DNA of 23,267 nt from an uncultured Eubacterium sp. (GCF_937958975.1 NZ_CALGRE010000048.1:1-23267); one strand, 5' to 3'. Shown: positions 7,373 through 16,027, counted from the stretch's first letter. Made by a program: numbers and translations. The notes: generated by a model not told the origin, from the sequence alone.

Positions 7373-9220
7373 ATGTGTGGTATCGCTGGTTTTTTTCAAA
7401 CAAAACATGATGTTTTTAAGGAACATTCTAACAGACTACTTGTGAATAAACTTATTAATATGAAAAAGTTTATAAAACACCGTGGTCCCAATGATGATGA
7501 TATATTTTTAGAGGGCTTTGCCGGTTTTGCCCATACAAGGCTCTCTATCCGCGACATTCGAAGCGGTCATCAGCCAATGACCTGTAAATATAAAAATCGT
7601 ATTGCTACAATTATTTACAACGGTGAAATATACAATACGGAAGAACTAAAATATAGATTAAATGAATATGACATCCGTTTGAAAACTACTAGCGATACTG
7701 AGATTATTCTATATTGTTATCTGGTTTTTGGGACTAAAATTTTTAAAGAGTTTAATGGTATCTTTGCATTTGCAATATATGAAGATAATCAGCTTATTAT
7801 TGCCAGAGACCATATCGGGGTAAAACCATTATTTTACTATTGTGACAACAAACAGTTTGTTTTTTCTTCAGAAATAAAAGGAATCTTTGCATATGGTATT
7901 ACTCCACAACTAAATTCGGAAAGCTGGTGCGAAGTTATCGGGTTGGGACCTGCACACACACCGGGCAATGGTGTATTTGAAAACATCGATGAAGTGCTTC
8001 CCGGATATTATCTCACAGTTACATGTGATACAGATAAAAATGTTCATTTAAAAAAACAATGTTACTGGAAACTTCAATCGACCGAGCACACCGATGACTA
8101 TAATACTACAGTAGAACATTGTTCTTACTTAATCAAAGATAGTATTAAAAGACAAATGGTCTCAGATATTCCTATCTGTACTTTCCTATCGGGTGGTTTA
8201 GACTCCAGTCTTGTCTCAGCAATTGTTGCAAAAGAATTATCTCCCGACAAATTAAATACTTACTCTTTTGATTTTGTTGGAAACAGTAAAAATTTCAAGG
8301 CAAGTTCATTCCAAAGTACATTAGACAGACCTTTTGTGGATATCATGGTTGAGCATATTCATAGCAACCACACTTATTTAGAGTGCAACAATGATGACCA
8401 AATTAACTGTTTATTTAAAGCTGTAGATGCCAGAGATATGCCTTCTATGGCAGATGTGGAATCCTCCATGTTGTATTTCTGTAATTTGGTAGCAAAAGAA
8501 TGTAAGGTAACCCTTACCGGAGAATGTGCCGATGAAATATTTGGCGGATATCCTTGGTTCCATAGAAAAGAAATGCTTTATCAAAATACTTTTCCATGGT
8601 CCTATGACATGGGAGCAAGGACTTATCTATTTCGAGATGATTTTATACATGAGTTAAATTTAGAACAATATGTTAATTCTAAGTATTTAGATACAATCAA
8701 AGAATGTCCTGATTTAATTGATGCCGATGAAGATGAGAGACATCGAAGAAAGATATGTTATCTAAATATACGCTGGTTTATGATGACATTATTAAATAGA
8801 ATGGATAGATGTAGTATGTATTCGGGTCTTGAAGCGAGAGTTCCTTACGCTGATTACCGTATTTTAGAATATGTTTTCAATGTTCCTTGGAAATATAAAT
8901 GCTATAATGGTCAGACCAAAAGCCTGCTGATTGAATGTGGAAAAGAATTTCTGCCCGACGAAATACTCTACAGAAAGAAAAGTCCATATCCAAAAACATA
9001 TGACCCGACATATGAAAAAATATTAGGCAAAATGGTTTTAGCGGAACTTGATGAAAATCAGACATTAAAAAATATTATAGACCAGAATAAACTAATTCAA
9101 TTTATTAACAGTCCAAAAGATTATGGAAAACCTTGGTATGGCCAATTAATGGCCGGACCACAAATGCTTGCATATGTTTTACAAATAGGGTACTGGATTC
9201 GAAAATATCAATTGTCTTAG
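7373..9220 (+). CDS. asnB: Glutamine-hydrolysing asparagine synthase
   Basis: A 615-residue class II glutamine amidotransferase fused to an ATP-dependent synthetase. Cys2 (MCGIAGF) is the N-terminal nucleophile; RLSIRD (56-61), NGEIYN (83-88) and SDTE (107-110) form the glutaminase site. SGGLDSS (273-279) is the ATP pyrophosphatase loop, and TGECADEIFGGY follows in the synthetase domain. It makes asparagine from aspartate, glutamine and ATP. Length fits AsnB/AsnO. AGGAG lies 6 nt before the start. Position 24 nt after dpaB suggests sporulation expression, as for B. subtilis AsnO, which is mother-cell specific. It could instead amidate another carboxylate, since synthase-like proteins in special clusters sometimes do, but all core motifs look standard. 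Confidence 0.93.
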   Translation: MCGIAGFFQTKHDVFKEHSNRLLVNKLINMKKFIKHRGPNDDDIFLEGFAGFAHTRLSIRDIRSGHQPMTCKYKNRIATIIYNGEIYNTEELKYRLNEYDIRLKTTSDTEIILYCYLVFGTKIFKEFNGIFAFAIYEDNQLIIARDHIGVKPLFYYCDNKQFVFSSEIKGIFAYGITPQLNSESWCEVIGLGPAHTPGNGVFENIDEVLPGYYLTVTCDTDKNVHLKKQCYWKLQSTEHTDDYNTTVEHCSYLIKDSIKRQMVSDIPICTFLSGGLDSSLVSAIVAKELSPDKLNTYSFDFVGNSKNFKASSFQSTLDRPFVDIMVEHIHSNHTYLECNNDDQINCLFKAVDARDMPSMADVESSMLYFCNLVAKECKVTLTGECADEIFGGYPWFHRKEMLYQNTFPWSYDMGARTYLFRDDFIHELNLEQYVNSKYLDTIKECPDLIDADEDERHRRKICYLNIRWFMMTLLNRMDRCSMYSGLEARVPYADYRILEYVFNVPWKYKCYNGQTKSLLIECGKEFLPDEILYRKKSPYPKTYDPTYEKILGKMVLAELDENQTLKNIIDQNKLIQFINSPKDYGKPWYGQLMAGPQMLAYVLQIGYWIRKYQLS

Positions 9221-9262
9221 TATCAAAAACGGGTGACATTTATAATTTAACAAGTGTATTCT

Positions 9263-9301
9263 GAACATAGCAAGACTCATTTTTTGAGAATTACTATGTT
9301 C
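9263..9301. terminator. Imperfect hairpin between convergent asnB and LRR genes
   Basis: GAACATAG (9263-9270) pairs with CTATGTTC (9294-9301), and an inner CTCA/TGAG stem closes a T-rich loop. It sits between two convergent genes, so a bidirectional terminator is plausible, but no clear T-run follows on either strand. Confidence 0.4.
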
Positions 9302-9316
9302 AATTTACACATTACA

Positions 9317-11071
9317 TCACCTGACAGTTACCTTACATTTTGCCTTTTTATTACTGCCTTTTATTTTCACAATAATATAGCACGTTCCTTTTCTTTTTCC
9401 TTTCACCTTTCCTTTTGAAACCGTTGCAATTTTTTTGTTGCTGCTACTCCACACAAGCTTTTTCAATGTTGCGTTCTTTGGTGAAATTTTGGCTCTGAGA
9501 GTATATTTTTTCCCCTTCTTAATTAATATTTTATTTTTATTTAATTTTATTTTTTTTGGCGATATAGTAACTTTTATTTTGCAGCTAGCCTTTTTATTTC
9601 CTTCATTTGTTATGACACTAATCGTACATATTCCTTTCCCTGTTGCCTTTACAACACCGGTTTGTGAAACTGTTGCCACTTTCGTATTAGAGCTCACCCA
9701 TTTCACAGATTTATCATCCGCATTGTATGGTGTTATTTCATATTTTATCTGTTTGCTTTTTCCTTTCGCAAGAGTCAATATTTTTTCCTTAATGAAAATA
9801 CCCATAACAGGTACTTTACCATATGGCTGCTTTGGATACGCATTATACGCTTTCCAACTTTTTTCATATTTTTTTGGATATAAAATTTTAAACCTGTTAT
9901 TATTATGGCTAAATGCCCATTCATTTAAATCAATTGGTTTTTCTCCCATAAATTTTGCAAATTCAAGACTTTTGCAATTAGAAAATGCATCATACCCAAC
10001 AGCTTCTACACTACTTGGAATTGTTATACCTGTTAAAGATTCACACTGTATAAACGCTCTACTCTCAATAGACTTCACACTGTCTGGAATATTAATACTT
10101 GTTAAACTACCGCAAGCCTCAAATGCACTTTTCGCAATAGATGTAACGCCATTTGGAATTATAAACACATCACCTTTCTTTCCCAGCGGATAAATTAAAA
10201 GCTCCGACTTATCTTTATTATATAAAACACCATCCCTGCTACTAAATTTACTGTTTTTATTGTCCACCTTAATACTTTGGAGATTGGAACATCCTCCAAA
10301 TGAATCACGCTCTACAGAGACAACACTTTCAGAAAGTATAATTTCTGTCAGATTAGAACAGGAACAAAAAGCATCACTCATAATATATTCGACACTATCA
10401 GGGAATGTATAAGAACTATCCGTTTTTCCTGAAGGATATGTTAACAGAACTGATTTTGCCTTATTATATAAAATACCGTCCTGACTACTAAATTTAGTAT
10501 TTTTATTGTCAACATCTATACTATTTAAACGAGAACATCCAAAAAAACAGGAAAAACCGAAATATTCTTTATAAGGTATCACTGATACATCAGCAGGAAT
10601 TGTTATACTTGTTAAACCAGAACAATATGCAAAAGCTCCCTCACCAATAGACGTAACACTTTCAGGAATTATTATATTCTCCAATTTTATACATCCTGCC
10701 AATATGTAATCTGCAAGTGCCGTTATTTTATTTGAAAGTGTAATACTTGCTAAACTATAACAATCGGCAAAAGCATATGTTCCAATAGATGTAATATTAT
10801 CAGGAATGACAACGCTGACCAAATTCGTATTGCTCTTAAAAGCTTCATTACCAATTGCTGTTACCTTCATTCCATGAATCGTTTCCGGAACAGTTATATC
10901 AGATTTATTTCCATTATAACCTGTAACCATTACACTTCCATTGACAATTTCATAACTCCACTCTCCTGTGGTATCGGCCTTAACTTCAGTATGTGGAACT
11001 ATTGTCAATAAAGTTAAAACCATCGACAAAATCAAACACAAACTTAAAAATCTTTTACTCATTTTTTTCAT
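9317..11071 (-). CDS. Secreted BspA-like leucine-rich-repeat protein with two Big_2 domains
   Basis: A 584-residue exported protein. The signal peptide covers about residues 1-33 (cleavage near VKA). LRR_5/TpLRR repeats of the type IPxSVTSIGxxAFxxCxxL run from about 68 to 393. Two bacterial Ig-like (Big_2) domains lie at about 422-503 and 505-584, each with the WxSSNxKxATVS signature. No LPXTG, SLH or membrane anchor is visible; the second Big_2 domain is very lysine-rich and could hold the protein to the wall by charge. Such proteins act in surface adhesion or matrix binding. The start at 11071 is chosen because it stands 9 nt from GGAGG; the in-frame ATG at 11077 is only 3 nt away. It appears to be monocistronic, with its own promoter. 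Confidence 0.88.
   Translation of the reverse strand: MKKMSKRFLSLCLILSMVLTLLTIVPHTEVKADTTGEWSYEIVNGSVMVTGYNGNKSDITVPETIHGMKVTAIGNEAFKSNTNLVSVVIPDNITSIGTYAFADCYSLASITLSNKITALADYILAGCIKLENIIIPESVTSIGEGAFAYCSGLTSITIPADVSVIPYKEYFGFSCFFGCSRLNSIDVDNKNTKFSSQDGILYNKAKSVLLTYPSGKTDSSYTFPDSVEYIMSDAFCSCSNLTEIILSESVVSVERDSFGGCSNLQSIKVDNKNSKFSSRDGVLYNKDKSELLIYPLGKKGDVFIIPNGVTSIAKSAFEACGSLTSINIPDSVKSIESRAFIQCESLTGITIPSSVEAVGYDAFSNCKSLEFAKFMGEKPIDLNEWAFSHNNNRFKILYPKKYEKSWKAYNAYPKQPYGKVPVMGIFIKEKILTLAKGKSKQIKYEITPYNADDKSVKWVSSNTKVATVSQTGVVKATGKGICTISVITNEGNKKASCKIKVTISPKKIKLNKNKILIKKGKKYTLRAKISPKNATLKKLVWSSSNKKIATVSKGKVKGKRKGTCYIIVKIKGSNKKAKCKVTVR
10178..10522 (-). repeat. Internal duplication in the LRR gene (82-aa period)
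   Basis: Two ~33-residue copies, VDNKNxKFSSxDGxLYNKxKSxLLxYP, are encoded at 10424-10522 and 10178-10276. They are 246 bp apart and also recognisable at DNA level (ACTAAATTTA...TTTTTATTGTC). Each is an insertion between ordinary LRR_5 repeats, a known pattern in BspA-like proteins. Confidence 0.75.
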
Positions 11072-11108
11072 TTTCATCTTCCTCCCACTTTTAAATTTTT
11101 CAATTCAA

Positions 11109-11136
11109 TTAATATCCATGCATCGCCACCAGTCAA
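11109..11136 (-). promoter_or_regulatory. Candidate promoter of the LRR gene
   Basis: TTGACT (11136-11131) and TATTAA (11114-11109) lie 16 nt apart on the minus strand, about 38 nt before the chosen start codon. The -10 is poor, so this is moderate evidence only. Confidence 0.45.
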
Positions 11137-11192
11137 TAATAACTTATAATTAGTGCTTTTATCTTTCCGTATTTTTTGTATAGTTATAATAC

Positions 11193-11280
11193 AAAAAGCT
11201 CCCCCAACATGAAACATTACTACTATATTTGATAAACCATATAACAAATAAATTCTCGTTTTCTTAGTTGGAAGAGCCCT
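11193..11280 (-). terminator. Long hairpin with U-run, possible terminator or structured RNA
   Basis: Read as minus-strand RNA, GCUCUUCCAAC (11277-11267) pairs over all 11 positions with GUUGGGGGAGC (11208-11198), two of them G-U. UUUUU follows at 11197-11193. The 58-nt loop contains a further 6-bp stem (11226-11231 with 11245-11250). The plus strand would have two mismatches, so the minus strand is the functional one. It lies 180 nt beyond the stop of the GTPase-nuclease gene and upstream of the LRR promoter. Confidence 0.55.
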
Positions 11281-11457
11281 TACTCTTATGTATTTAATTT
11301 TATCCTATAAAATAGCAGTCTTTCATATACTTGGTTTATACCAAAATTTTAACAAACTGTCAATTAATACCATAATAAATATACAAAAAGCAATACAAAA
11401 ATATACATTTTCATTAATTCTATAACTTTATTCTCTTACTTTATATCTATTTAGCAC

Positions 11458-14097
11458 TCAATTAATCTTTTTATCTTTTTCTGACAGTATATTCTTTTCT
11501 GTTAAAACATAATTACCTAAAGCACTATTTTCACGAATCCGTTCTGTAATCTGTCTATTGATACAGTCTACCTCTTCTTTAAAATTCATCGCAGACATTC
11601 TAAGTGCGCCATGTCCCATGATAATCAATTGCTCTAATGCATCGGAAGTGGCAACGCTGACTCTATATTTGCTGGACATTTTATGCGTTGTCTTTGCAAT
11701 ATACATATCTGCTGTTTCCGCTTCTTTCGTAAAAACAACATAGACATTATTATGTTTATAAATTGTTTCCGAATGTCTCTTTACATTATATGCATCAAAA
11801 ACAACGATAACCGTGTTTCCTTTATATCCCTGATAATTGGATAAAATCTCCAGAAGCCTATCTCTTGCACCATCAATATTGGTTTGAGCAATTATTTTTA
11901 ATTCATCCCATGCAAAAATAATATTATAACCGTCTACAAGCACACATTCCGGCAAATTTCCTTTACCACTTCCCTTGTACTTTTTGGGTTCACTATCATA
12001 CCTGCGAATGGTTGGCGCAGATGTTTTCTTTCTCTTCACCTTACCAAAAGTCTTTTCAAATATTGCTTCCAGTTCTTTATCACTCGCATAAGAATTTAAC
12101 TCATGATTTTCATGAAAAAAAGTATTTGTGCTATCGTCATCGTATGCCTCACTCTCGTTCAAATTCGTTTCTGTCTTTATATGCATATACTGCTCAACTT
12201 CATCCCAAGACACATTGAATCCCGCTCCATGTGCACAAAATACAGAACCTGTAGGATTTGCGACATCACTTTCACTATCGTATGCATAACGGTCAATTAC
12301 TTTTTCTGCATTATGACACGGAGCATATCCTTTATATTTTAGTGTTATAGTTCCCATTCCGTGAGTGTACTCATTTAAAACATTCGTATAATTCCATATC
12401 TCTGCCACAGGAGCATACCCTTTTAAAACGGTTTTATCTCCTTTTATTTCCGGTATTCCGACATTTCCACTCATCTTGCTGATATCATTCATTGCCCGCC
12501 CCACATTTTCAGCCGGAACAGAAAGAATAAAATCATAATACGGCTCTAAAAGTATAGATTTTGTCTTTTTTAATCCCTGTCTGACAGCCCTGTATGTTGC
12601 CTGTCTGAAATCTCCCCCCTCTGTGTGTTTTAGGTGTGCTTTTCCGCCAATTAATGTAATACAAATATCAGTAATAGGAGAACCTGTAAGAACACCTCTA
12701 TGCTCCTTTTCAGACAAATGTGTTAGAATCAGTCGCTGCCAATTTCTGCTAAGCTCATTTTCATTCACTTTTGTTCTCAAAACAATACCACTTCCAGGTT
12801 CTGCCGCCTCTAACAATAAATGAACCTCAGCATAATGTCTCAAAGGTTCAAAATGTCCTACGCCTTCTACCGGCTCCACTATCGTTTCTTTGTACAATAT
12901 ACTGCCGGAACCAAATTCCACATCCATATCAAACCGTTCTTTTATCATTTGTTTTAGAACCTGTATTTGTATTGGTCCCATCACACTTACGCTAATTTCC
13001 TGCTTTTCAACATTCCATTTTAGTTGCAATGTCGGGTCTTCTTCCTCCAGTTCTTTTATTTTGGAATACGCCTGATTGATATTAATATTTTCCGGAATAA
13101 TAATTTTATAAGACATTACCGGTATCAAACTAGGGCTTTCACTCTCATATTCTCCCCCCAGTCCTTGTCCCGAATATGACTTTGTAAGTCCGGTAACTGC
13201 ACAGACAGTACCTGCCTTCACATTGGCCAACGTATCATACTTATCTCCTGAATAAATTCTAATTTCATTAACTTTCTCCTCCCAAGGACCACTAACTGCA
13301 TCTTCACCTTTTATAACATTCTTTACTGACAATTCGCCACCCGTTATTTTCATATGTGTCAGTCTGTTTCCATTATTATCTTTTGATATTTTATAAATCT
13401 TAGCTCCAAACGCTTCATTATATATCATGTCAAATGTATATTTATGTAATCCATCTAACAAATCTTCCACACCTTCTAATCGAAGTGCAGAACCAAAATA
13501 GCATGGAAAAAGTTTTCTGTCATAAATTAACTCAGATATTGTATGTGTGCTAATGTTATCTGTCTCCATATATTCTTCAAAGACATCCTCATCCGTCATT
13601 GCTATATTTTCTAAGATTCCGGTCTTTCCCTGAAATCTGACAACATTATCTCCAAATCTTTCTTTTAATTCATGCAATAAAAAATCACCGCTAACATTTG
13701 GCATGTCCATTTTATTGACGAAAATAAAAGTGGGAACATGATATCTTGATAGCAGCTTCCATAAAGTTTCCGTGTGTCCCTGAATCCCGTCACCGGCACT
13801 CACCAAAAGTATCGCATAATCAAGAACCTGTAATGTCCTCTCCATTTCTGTAGAAAAATCTACATGTCCTGGAGTATCCAATAATGTAACCTCCATATCT
13901 TTGTATTCAAAAACAGCCTGCTTTGAAAAAATGGTAATTCCTCTTTCACGCTCCATCTGAAAAGTGTCTAAATATGCATCTTTGTGGTCCACACGACCTA
14001 ATTTTCTTATTTTTCCTGTTAAATATAATACTGACTCAGATAGAGTAGTCTTACCACCATCTACATGAGCCAGTATTCCTAATGTTATCTTCCTCAT
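11458..14097 (-). CDS. TetM/EF-G-like ribosomal GTPase fused to YacP/Rae1-type NYN ribonuclease
   Basis: An 879-residue protein; tetracycline-protection proteins are about 640. Residues 1-~650 follow the TetM/EF-G plan: P-loop AHVDGGKTT (10-18), switch I ERERGITI, DTPGH (74-78), NKMD (128-131), then domains II-V. After a charged, low-complexity linker (~655-715), residues 717-~850 form a NYN/PIN-like domain: LVDGYN (Asp722), VVFDAYN (Asp768), FTKEAETADMYI (Asp797) and ATSD (Asp819). These match B. subtilis YacP/Rae1, which cuts mRNA in the ribosomal A site. EF-G-like factors also occupy the A site, so the fusion suggests GTPase-delivered mRNA cleavage (inference). The ATG at 14097 is forced by an in-frame TAA two codons upstream; no Shine-Dalgarno sequence precedes it. 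Glycine replaces the usual alanine in the P-loop (VDAGKTT to VDGGKTT). A plain tetracycline-resistance role is not supported by the architecture. Confidence 0.9.
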   Translation of the reverse strand: MRKITLGILAHVDGGKTTLSESVLYLTGKIRKLGRVDHKDAYLDTFQMERERGITIFSKQAVFEYKDMEVTLLDTPGHVDFSTEMERTLQVLDYAILLVSAGDGIQGHTETLWKLLSRYHVPTFIFVNKMDMPNVSGDFLLHELKERFGDNVVRFQGKTGILENIAMTDEDVFEEYMETDNISTHTISELIYDRKLFPCYFGSALRLEGVEDLLDGLHKYTFDMIYNEAFGAKIYKISKDNNGNRLTHMKITGGELSVKNVIKGEDAVSGPWEEKVNEIRIYSGDKYDTLANVKAGTVCAVTGLTKSYSGQGLGGEYESESPSLIPVMSYKIIIPENININQAYSKIKELEEEDPTLQLKWNVEKQEISVSVMGPIQIQVLKQMIKERFDMDVEFGSGSILYKETIVEPVEGVGHFEPLRHYAEVHLLLEAAEPGSGIVLRTKVNENELSRNWQRLILTHLSEKEHRGVLTGSPITDICITLIGGKAHLKHTEGGDFRQATYRAVRQGLKKTKSILLEPYYDFILSVPAENVGRAMNDISKMSGNVGIPEIKGDKTVLKGYAPVAEIWNYTNVLNEYTHGMGTITLKYKGYAPCHNAEKVIDRYAYDSESDVANPTGSVFCAHGAGFNVSWDEVEQYMHIKTETNLNESEAYDDDSTNTFFHENHELNSYASDKELEAIFEKTFGKVKRKKTSAPTIRRYDSEPKKYKGSGKGNLPECVLVDGYNIIFAWDELKIIAQTNIDGARDRLLEILSNYQGYKGNTVIVVFDAYNVKRHSETIYKHNNVYVVFTKEAETADMYIAKTTHKMSSKYRVSVATSDALEQLIIMGHGALRMSAMNFKEEVDCINRQITERIRENSALGNYVLTEKNILSEKDKKIN

Positions 14098-14132
14098 AAG
14101 TTAATTATAACTTATGGAAAAACAAAATGCAA
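14098..14132 (-). promoter_or_regulatory. Promoter giving a leaderless start, overlapping a palindrome
   Basis: On the minus strand a perfect TATAAT (14109-14104) has a weak -35 TTGCAT (14132-14127) at 17 nt. Six bases separate the -10 from the A of the ATG at 14097, so the expected +1 is the start codon itself. The 20-bp palindrome ATAAGTTA-ATTA-TAACTTAT (14096-14115) covers the -10 and the start codon and could be an operator. Confidence 0.6.
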
Positions 14133-14140
14133 TTTTTGTT
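14118..14140 (-). terminator. Weak AT-rich terminator after nagA
   Basis: AACAAAA and TTTTGTT pair around a 6-nt loop (14121-14140), followed on the minus strand by TTTTT. The stem has one G-C pair, so termination is probably partial. It overlaps the -35 of the next promoter. Confidence 0.35.
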
Positions 14141-14141
14141 A

Positions 14142-15269
14142 TCATTCTTTGATAACTCTTTTAATTTGGTAATTATCATCTATAAGAACCATTCTTGCCG
14201 CTTTCCCTTTCTCCAAAGTTCCGCATTCATCAAGGATTCCTATAGCTTTTGCCGGATTATATGTTGCAGCCTTGATTGCACTATTTTCAGGAATGCCCAT
14301 TTTAATTACATTTACCATGCAATCATATACATTGGTGGCACTTCCCGCCAATGTACCGTCCTCTAATCTAACCGCTCCATCCTTTAAAAACACCGGAAGA
14401 CCTCCGAGTTCGTACTCACCTTCCTCCATTCCGCATGCTCTCGTACTATCACTAATAAGGATAATCCTGTCATCACCAAAGAGTTGAAAAGCGGCTCTGA
14501 TTGCTGACGGATGAATGTGTATCCCATCACAAATGATTTCTGCCATTACATCTTCATTCTCCACAGCCGCACCAATCACTCCCGGCTCTCTATGGGTAAG
14601 CCCCGGCATTGCATTAAATAAATGTGTTACATGCCTTGCTCCGGCATCAAATGCAGCCTTTGCTTCATCATAATTAGCCATTGTATGACCCACAGAAAAC
14701 CTGATTTTATCTTTTAGACTTTTAATGCATTCAATTGCCCCTTGAACCTCCGGTGCAATTGTCACAAGTTTCGTCAAACTATTTGATTCTTTTATCAATT
14801 CCTTTAAAAATTCAATATCCGGTTTATGAACATATTCCGGATTCTGGGCGCCACATCTATCTGGCGAAATACATGGACCCTCAAGATTAATTCCACACAA
14901 TACCGCCTCATCACCACTCGCATTATGATGAGCCGCAACAGAACAAATCTTTTTCAATGTTTCTAAAGACAATGTCATTGTCGCAGGACAGATATTGGTA
15001 ACCCCTTTCGTCAATTGAAACTTAGCCATGTTTCTTATTGCTTCATCCGTTCCGTCACAAAAATCATATCCTACACAACCATGAAAATGAATATCCGTTA
15101 ATCCCGGTATGATTCTAAGACCTGATGCATCAACAATTTCCTCTGTAGACCTTAGATTACTTTCGTCAATCGCATCTGATATTTCACAAATCTTTCCATC
15201 CTTTATCAAAATATCTTTTTTTTCAAACTGAAATTTTTTGGTAAAAACGAATCCATTTTTAATAAGCAT
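14142..15269 (-). CDS. nagA: N-acetylglucosamine-6-phosphate deacetylase
   Basis: A 375-residue amidohydrolase that converts GlcNAc-6-phosphate to glucosamine-6-phosphate and acetate in the cytoplasm. Metal and catalytic motifs are all present: HFHG (61-64), NLEGP (Glu130), GHT (His195), HLFNAM (His216), DGIHIHP and ISDS with catalytic Asp274. Length is normal for the family. The start is preceded by GGAGG 8 nt upstream. It follows nagB by 26 nt on the same strand. With NagB it completes entry of amino sugar into glycolysis and also serves cell-wall recycling. The substrate must be phosphorylated, yet the importer here is an ABC system, so a GlcNAc kinase elsewhere is needed. Confidence 0.96.
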   Translation of the reverse strand: MLIKNGFVFTKKFQFEKKDILIKDGKICEISDAIDESNLRSTEEIVDASGLRIIPGLTDIHFHGCVGYDFCDGTDEAIRNMAKFQLTKGVTNICPATMTLSLETLKKICSVAAHHNASGDEAVLCGINLEGPCISPDRCGAQNPEYVHKPDIEFLKELIKESNSLTKLVTIAPEVQGAIECIKSLKDKIRFSVGHTMANYDEAKAAFDAGARHVTHLFNAMPGLTHREPGVIGAAVENEDVMAEIICDGIHIHPSAIRAAFQLFGDDRIILISDSTRACGMEEGEYELGGLPVFLKDGAVRLEDGTLAGSATNVYDCMVNVIKMGIPENSAIKAATYNPAKAIGILDECGTLEKGKAARMVLIDDNYQIKRVIKE

Positions 15270-15295
15270 TTTTATGCCTCCATATTTTGTCTAAA

Positions 15296-16027
15296 TTAAC
15301 ACTGAATCAGTTCTAATGCTTCCGCATCACCCACTAAAGTTACATCATTATGCAACTGTAAAACAGAAGCCGGAACTTTTGGTGTAACCGGTCCGAAAAA
15401 GGCCTCTTTCACAATTTGAGCTTTTTGTTTGCCATTTACTACAATAACAATTTTTTTTGCCTGCATAATTGATTTAATTCCCATCGTGTATGCTTCTTTT
15501 GGAACATCCTCAATATTTTCAAAAAATCGTGAATTTGCATTCACTGTACTCTCGGATAACTTTACACAATGAGTCTCTTTTTCAAAAGCTTCACCAGGCT
15601 CATTAAATCCGATGTGACCATTGTTTCCTAATCCTAAAAGCTGTAAGTCAACACCACCGCTCTTTCGAATAATCTCATTGTAATCTGCACATGCTTTCTC
15701 CGAATCATTTTCTAATCCATTCGGTACATATGTATTACGTTTATCAATATTAATATAGTCAAAAAGATTTTTGTTCATAAAATAACGATAACTCTGGTCG
15801 TTTTCGGCAGATAAACCTTTATATTCATCTAAGTTAATTGTTGTTACTTCACTAAAATCAAGGTCTCCCTTTTTGTACCATTCTATCAATTGTGAATAGG
15901 TTCCAAGCGGTGTAGAACCTGTTGCAAGCCCTATTACACATTTAGGTTTCATAATTATCTGTGCAGAGATAATATTAGCCGCCATCCTGCTCATGGAATA
16001 ATAATCTTCCGCTTTGATAATACGCAT
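15296..16027 (-). CDS. nagB: Glucosamine-6-phosphate deaminase
   Basis: A 243-residue sugar-phosphate isomerase/deaminase that makes fructose-6-phosphate and ammonia from glucosamine-6-phosphate. Visible motifs are LATGSTP (phosphate binding, about 34-40), NLDEY with catalytic Asp67, and LGLGNNGHIGFNEPG with His138. The length matches the short Bacillus-type enzymes, without the allosteric tail of the E. coli enzyme (266 aa). AAAGGAA lies about 6 nt before the ATG. It is placed between the YesN-like regulator (31 nt upstream) and nagA, forming a regulator-nagB-nagA run. Confidence 0.97.
   Translation of the reverse strand: MRIIKAEDYYSMSRMAANIISAQIIMKPKCVIGLATGSTPLGTYSQLIEWYKKGDLDFSEVTTINLDEYKGLSAENDQSYRYFMNKNLFDYINIDKRNTYVPNGLENDSEKACADYNEIIRKSGGVDLQLLGLGNNGHIGFNEPGEAFEKETHCVKLSESTVNANSRFFENIEDVPKEAYTMGIKSIMQAKKIVIVVNGKQKAQIVKEAFFGPVTPKVPASVLQLHNDVTLVGDAEALELIQC

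Larger units (their letters stand above)
11078..11457. other. 380-nt AT-rich intergenic region
   Basis: There is no credible gene here. It holds the LRR promoter candidate (11109-11136) and the long hairpin with U-run (11193-11280). Nothing else is recognised in 11281-11457, which is very AT-rich and would be the 3' untranslated region of the upstream GTPase-nuclease gene. Confidence 0.6.

Noticed and set aside
9435..10193. 252-residue plus-strand open frame inside the LRR gene
   Set aside because: It is the antisense shadow of a repeat-rich gene with a clear signal peptide, LRR and Big_2 domains on the minus strand; no start context supports it.
10178..10522. Direct repeats as a possible CRISPR array or mobile repeat
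   Set aside because: There are only two diverged copies, in frame inside a surface-protein gene, with no spacer structure; this is protein-level duplication.
11458..14097. Tetracycline-resistance ribosomal protection gene
   Set aside because: The protein is about 240 residues longer than TetM/TetO, ends in a YacP/Rae1-like nuclease, and sits in a stable chromosomal-looking context with no mobile-element traces, so resistance is not the best reading.
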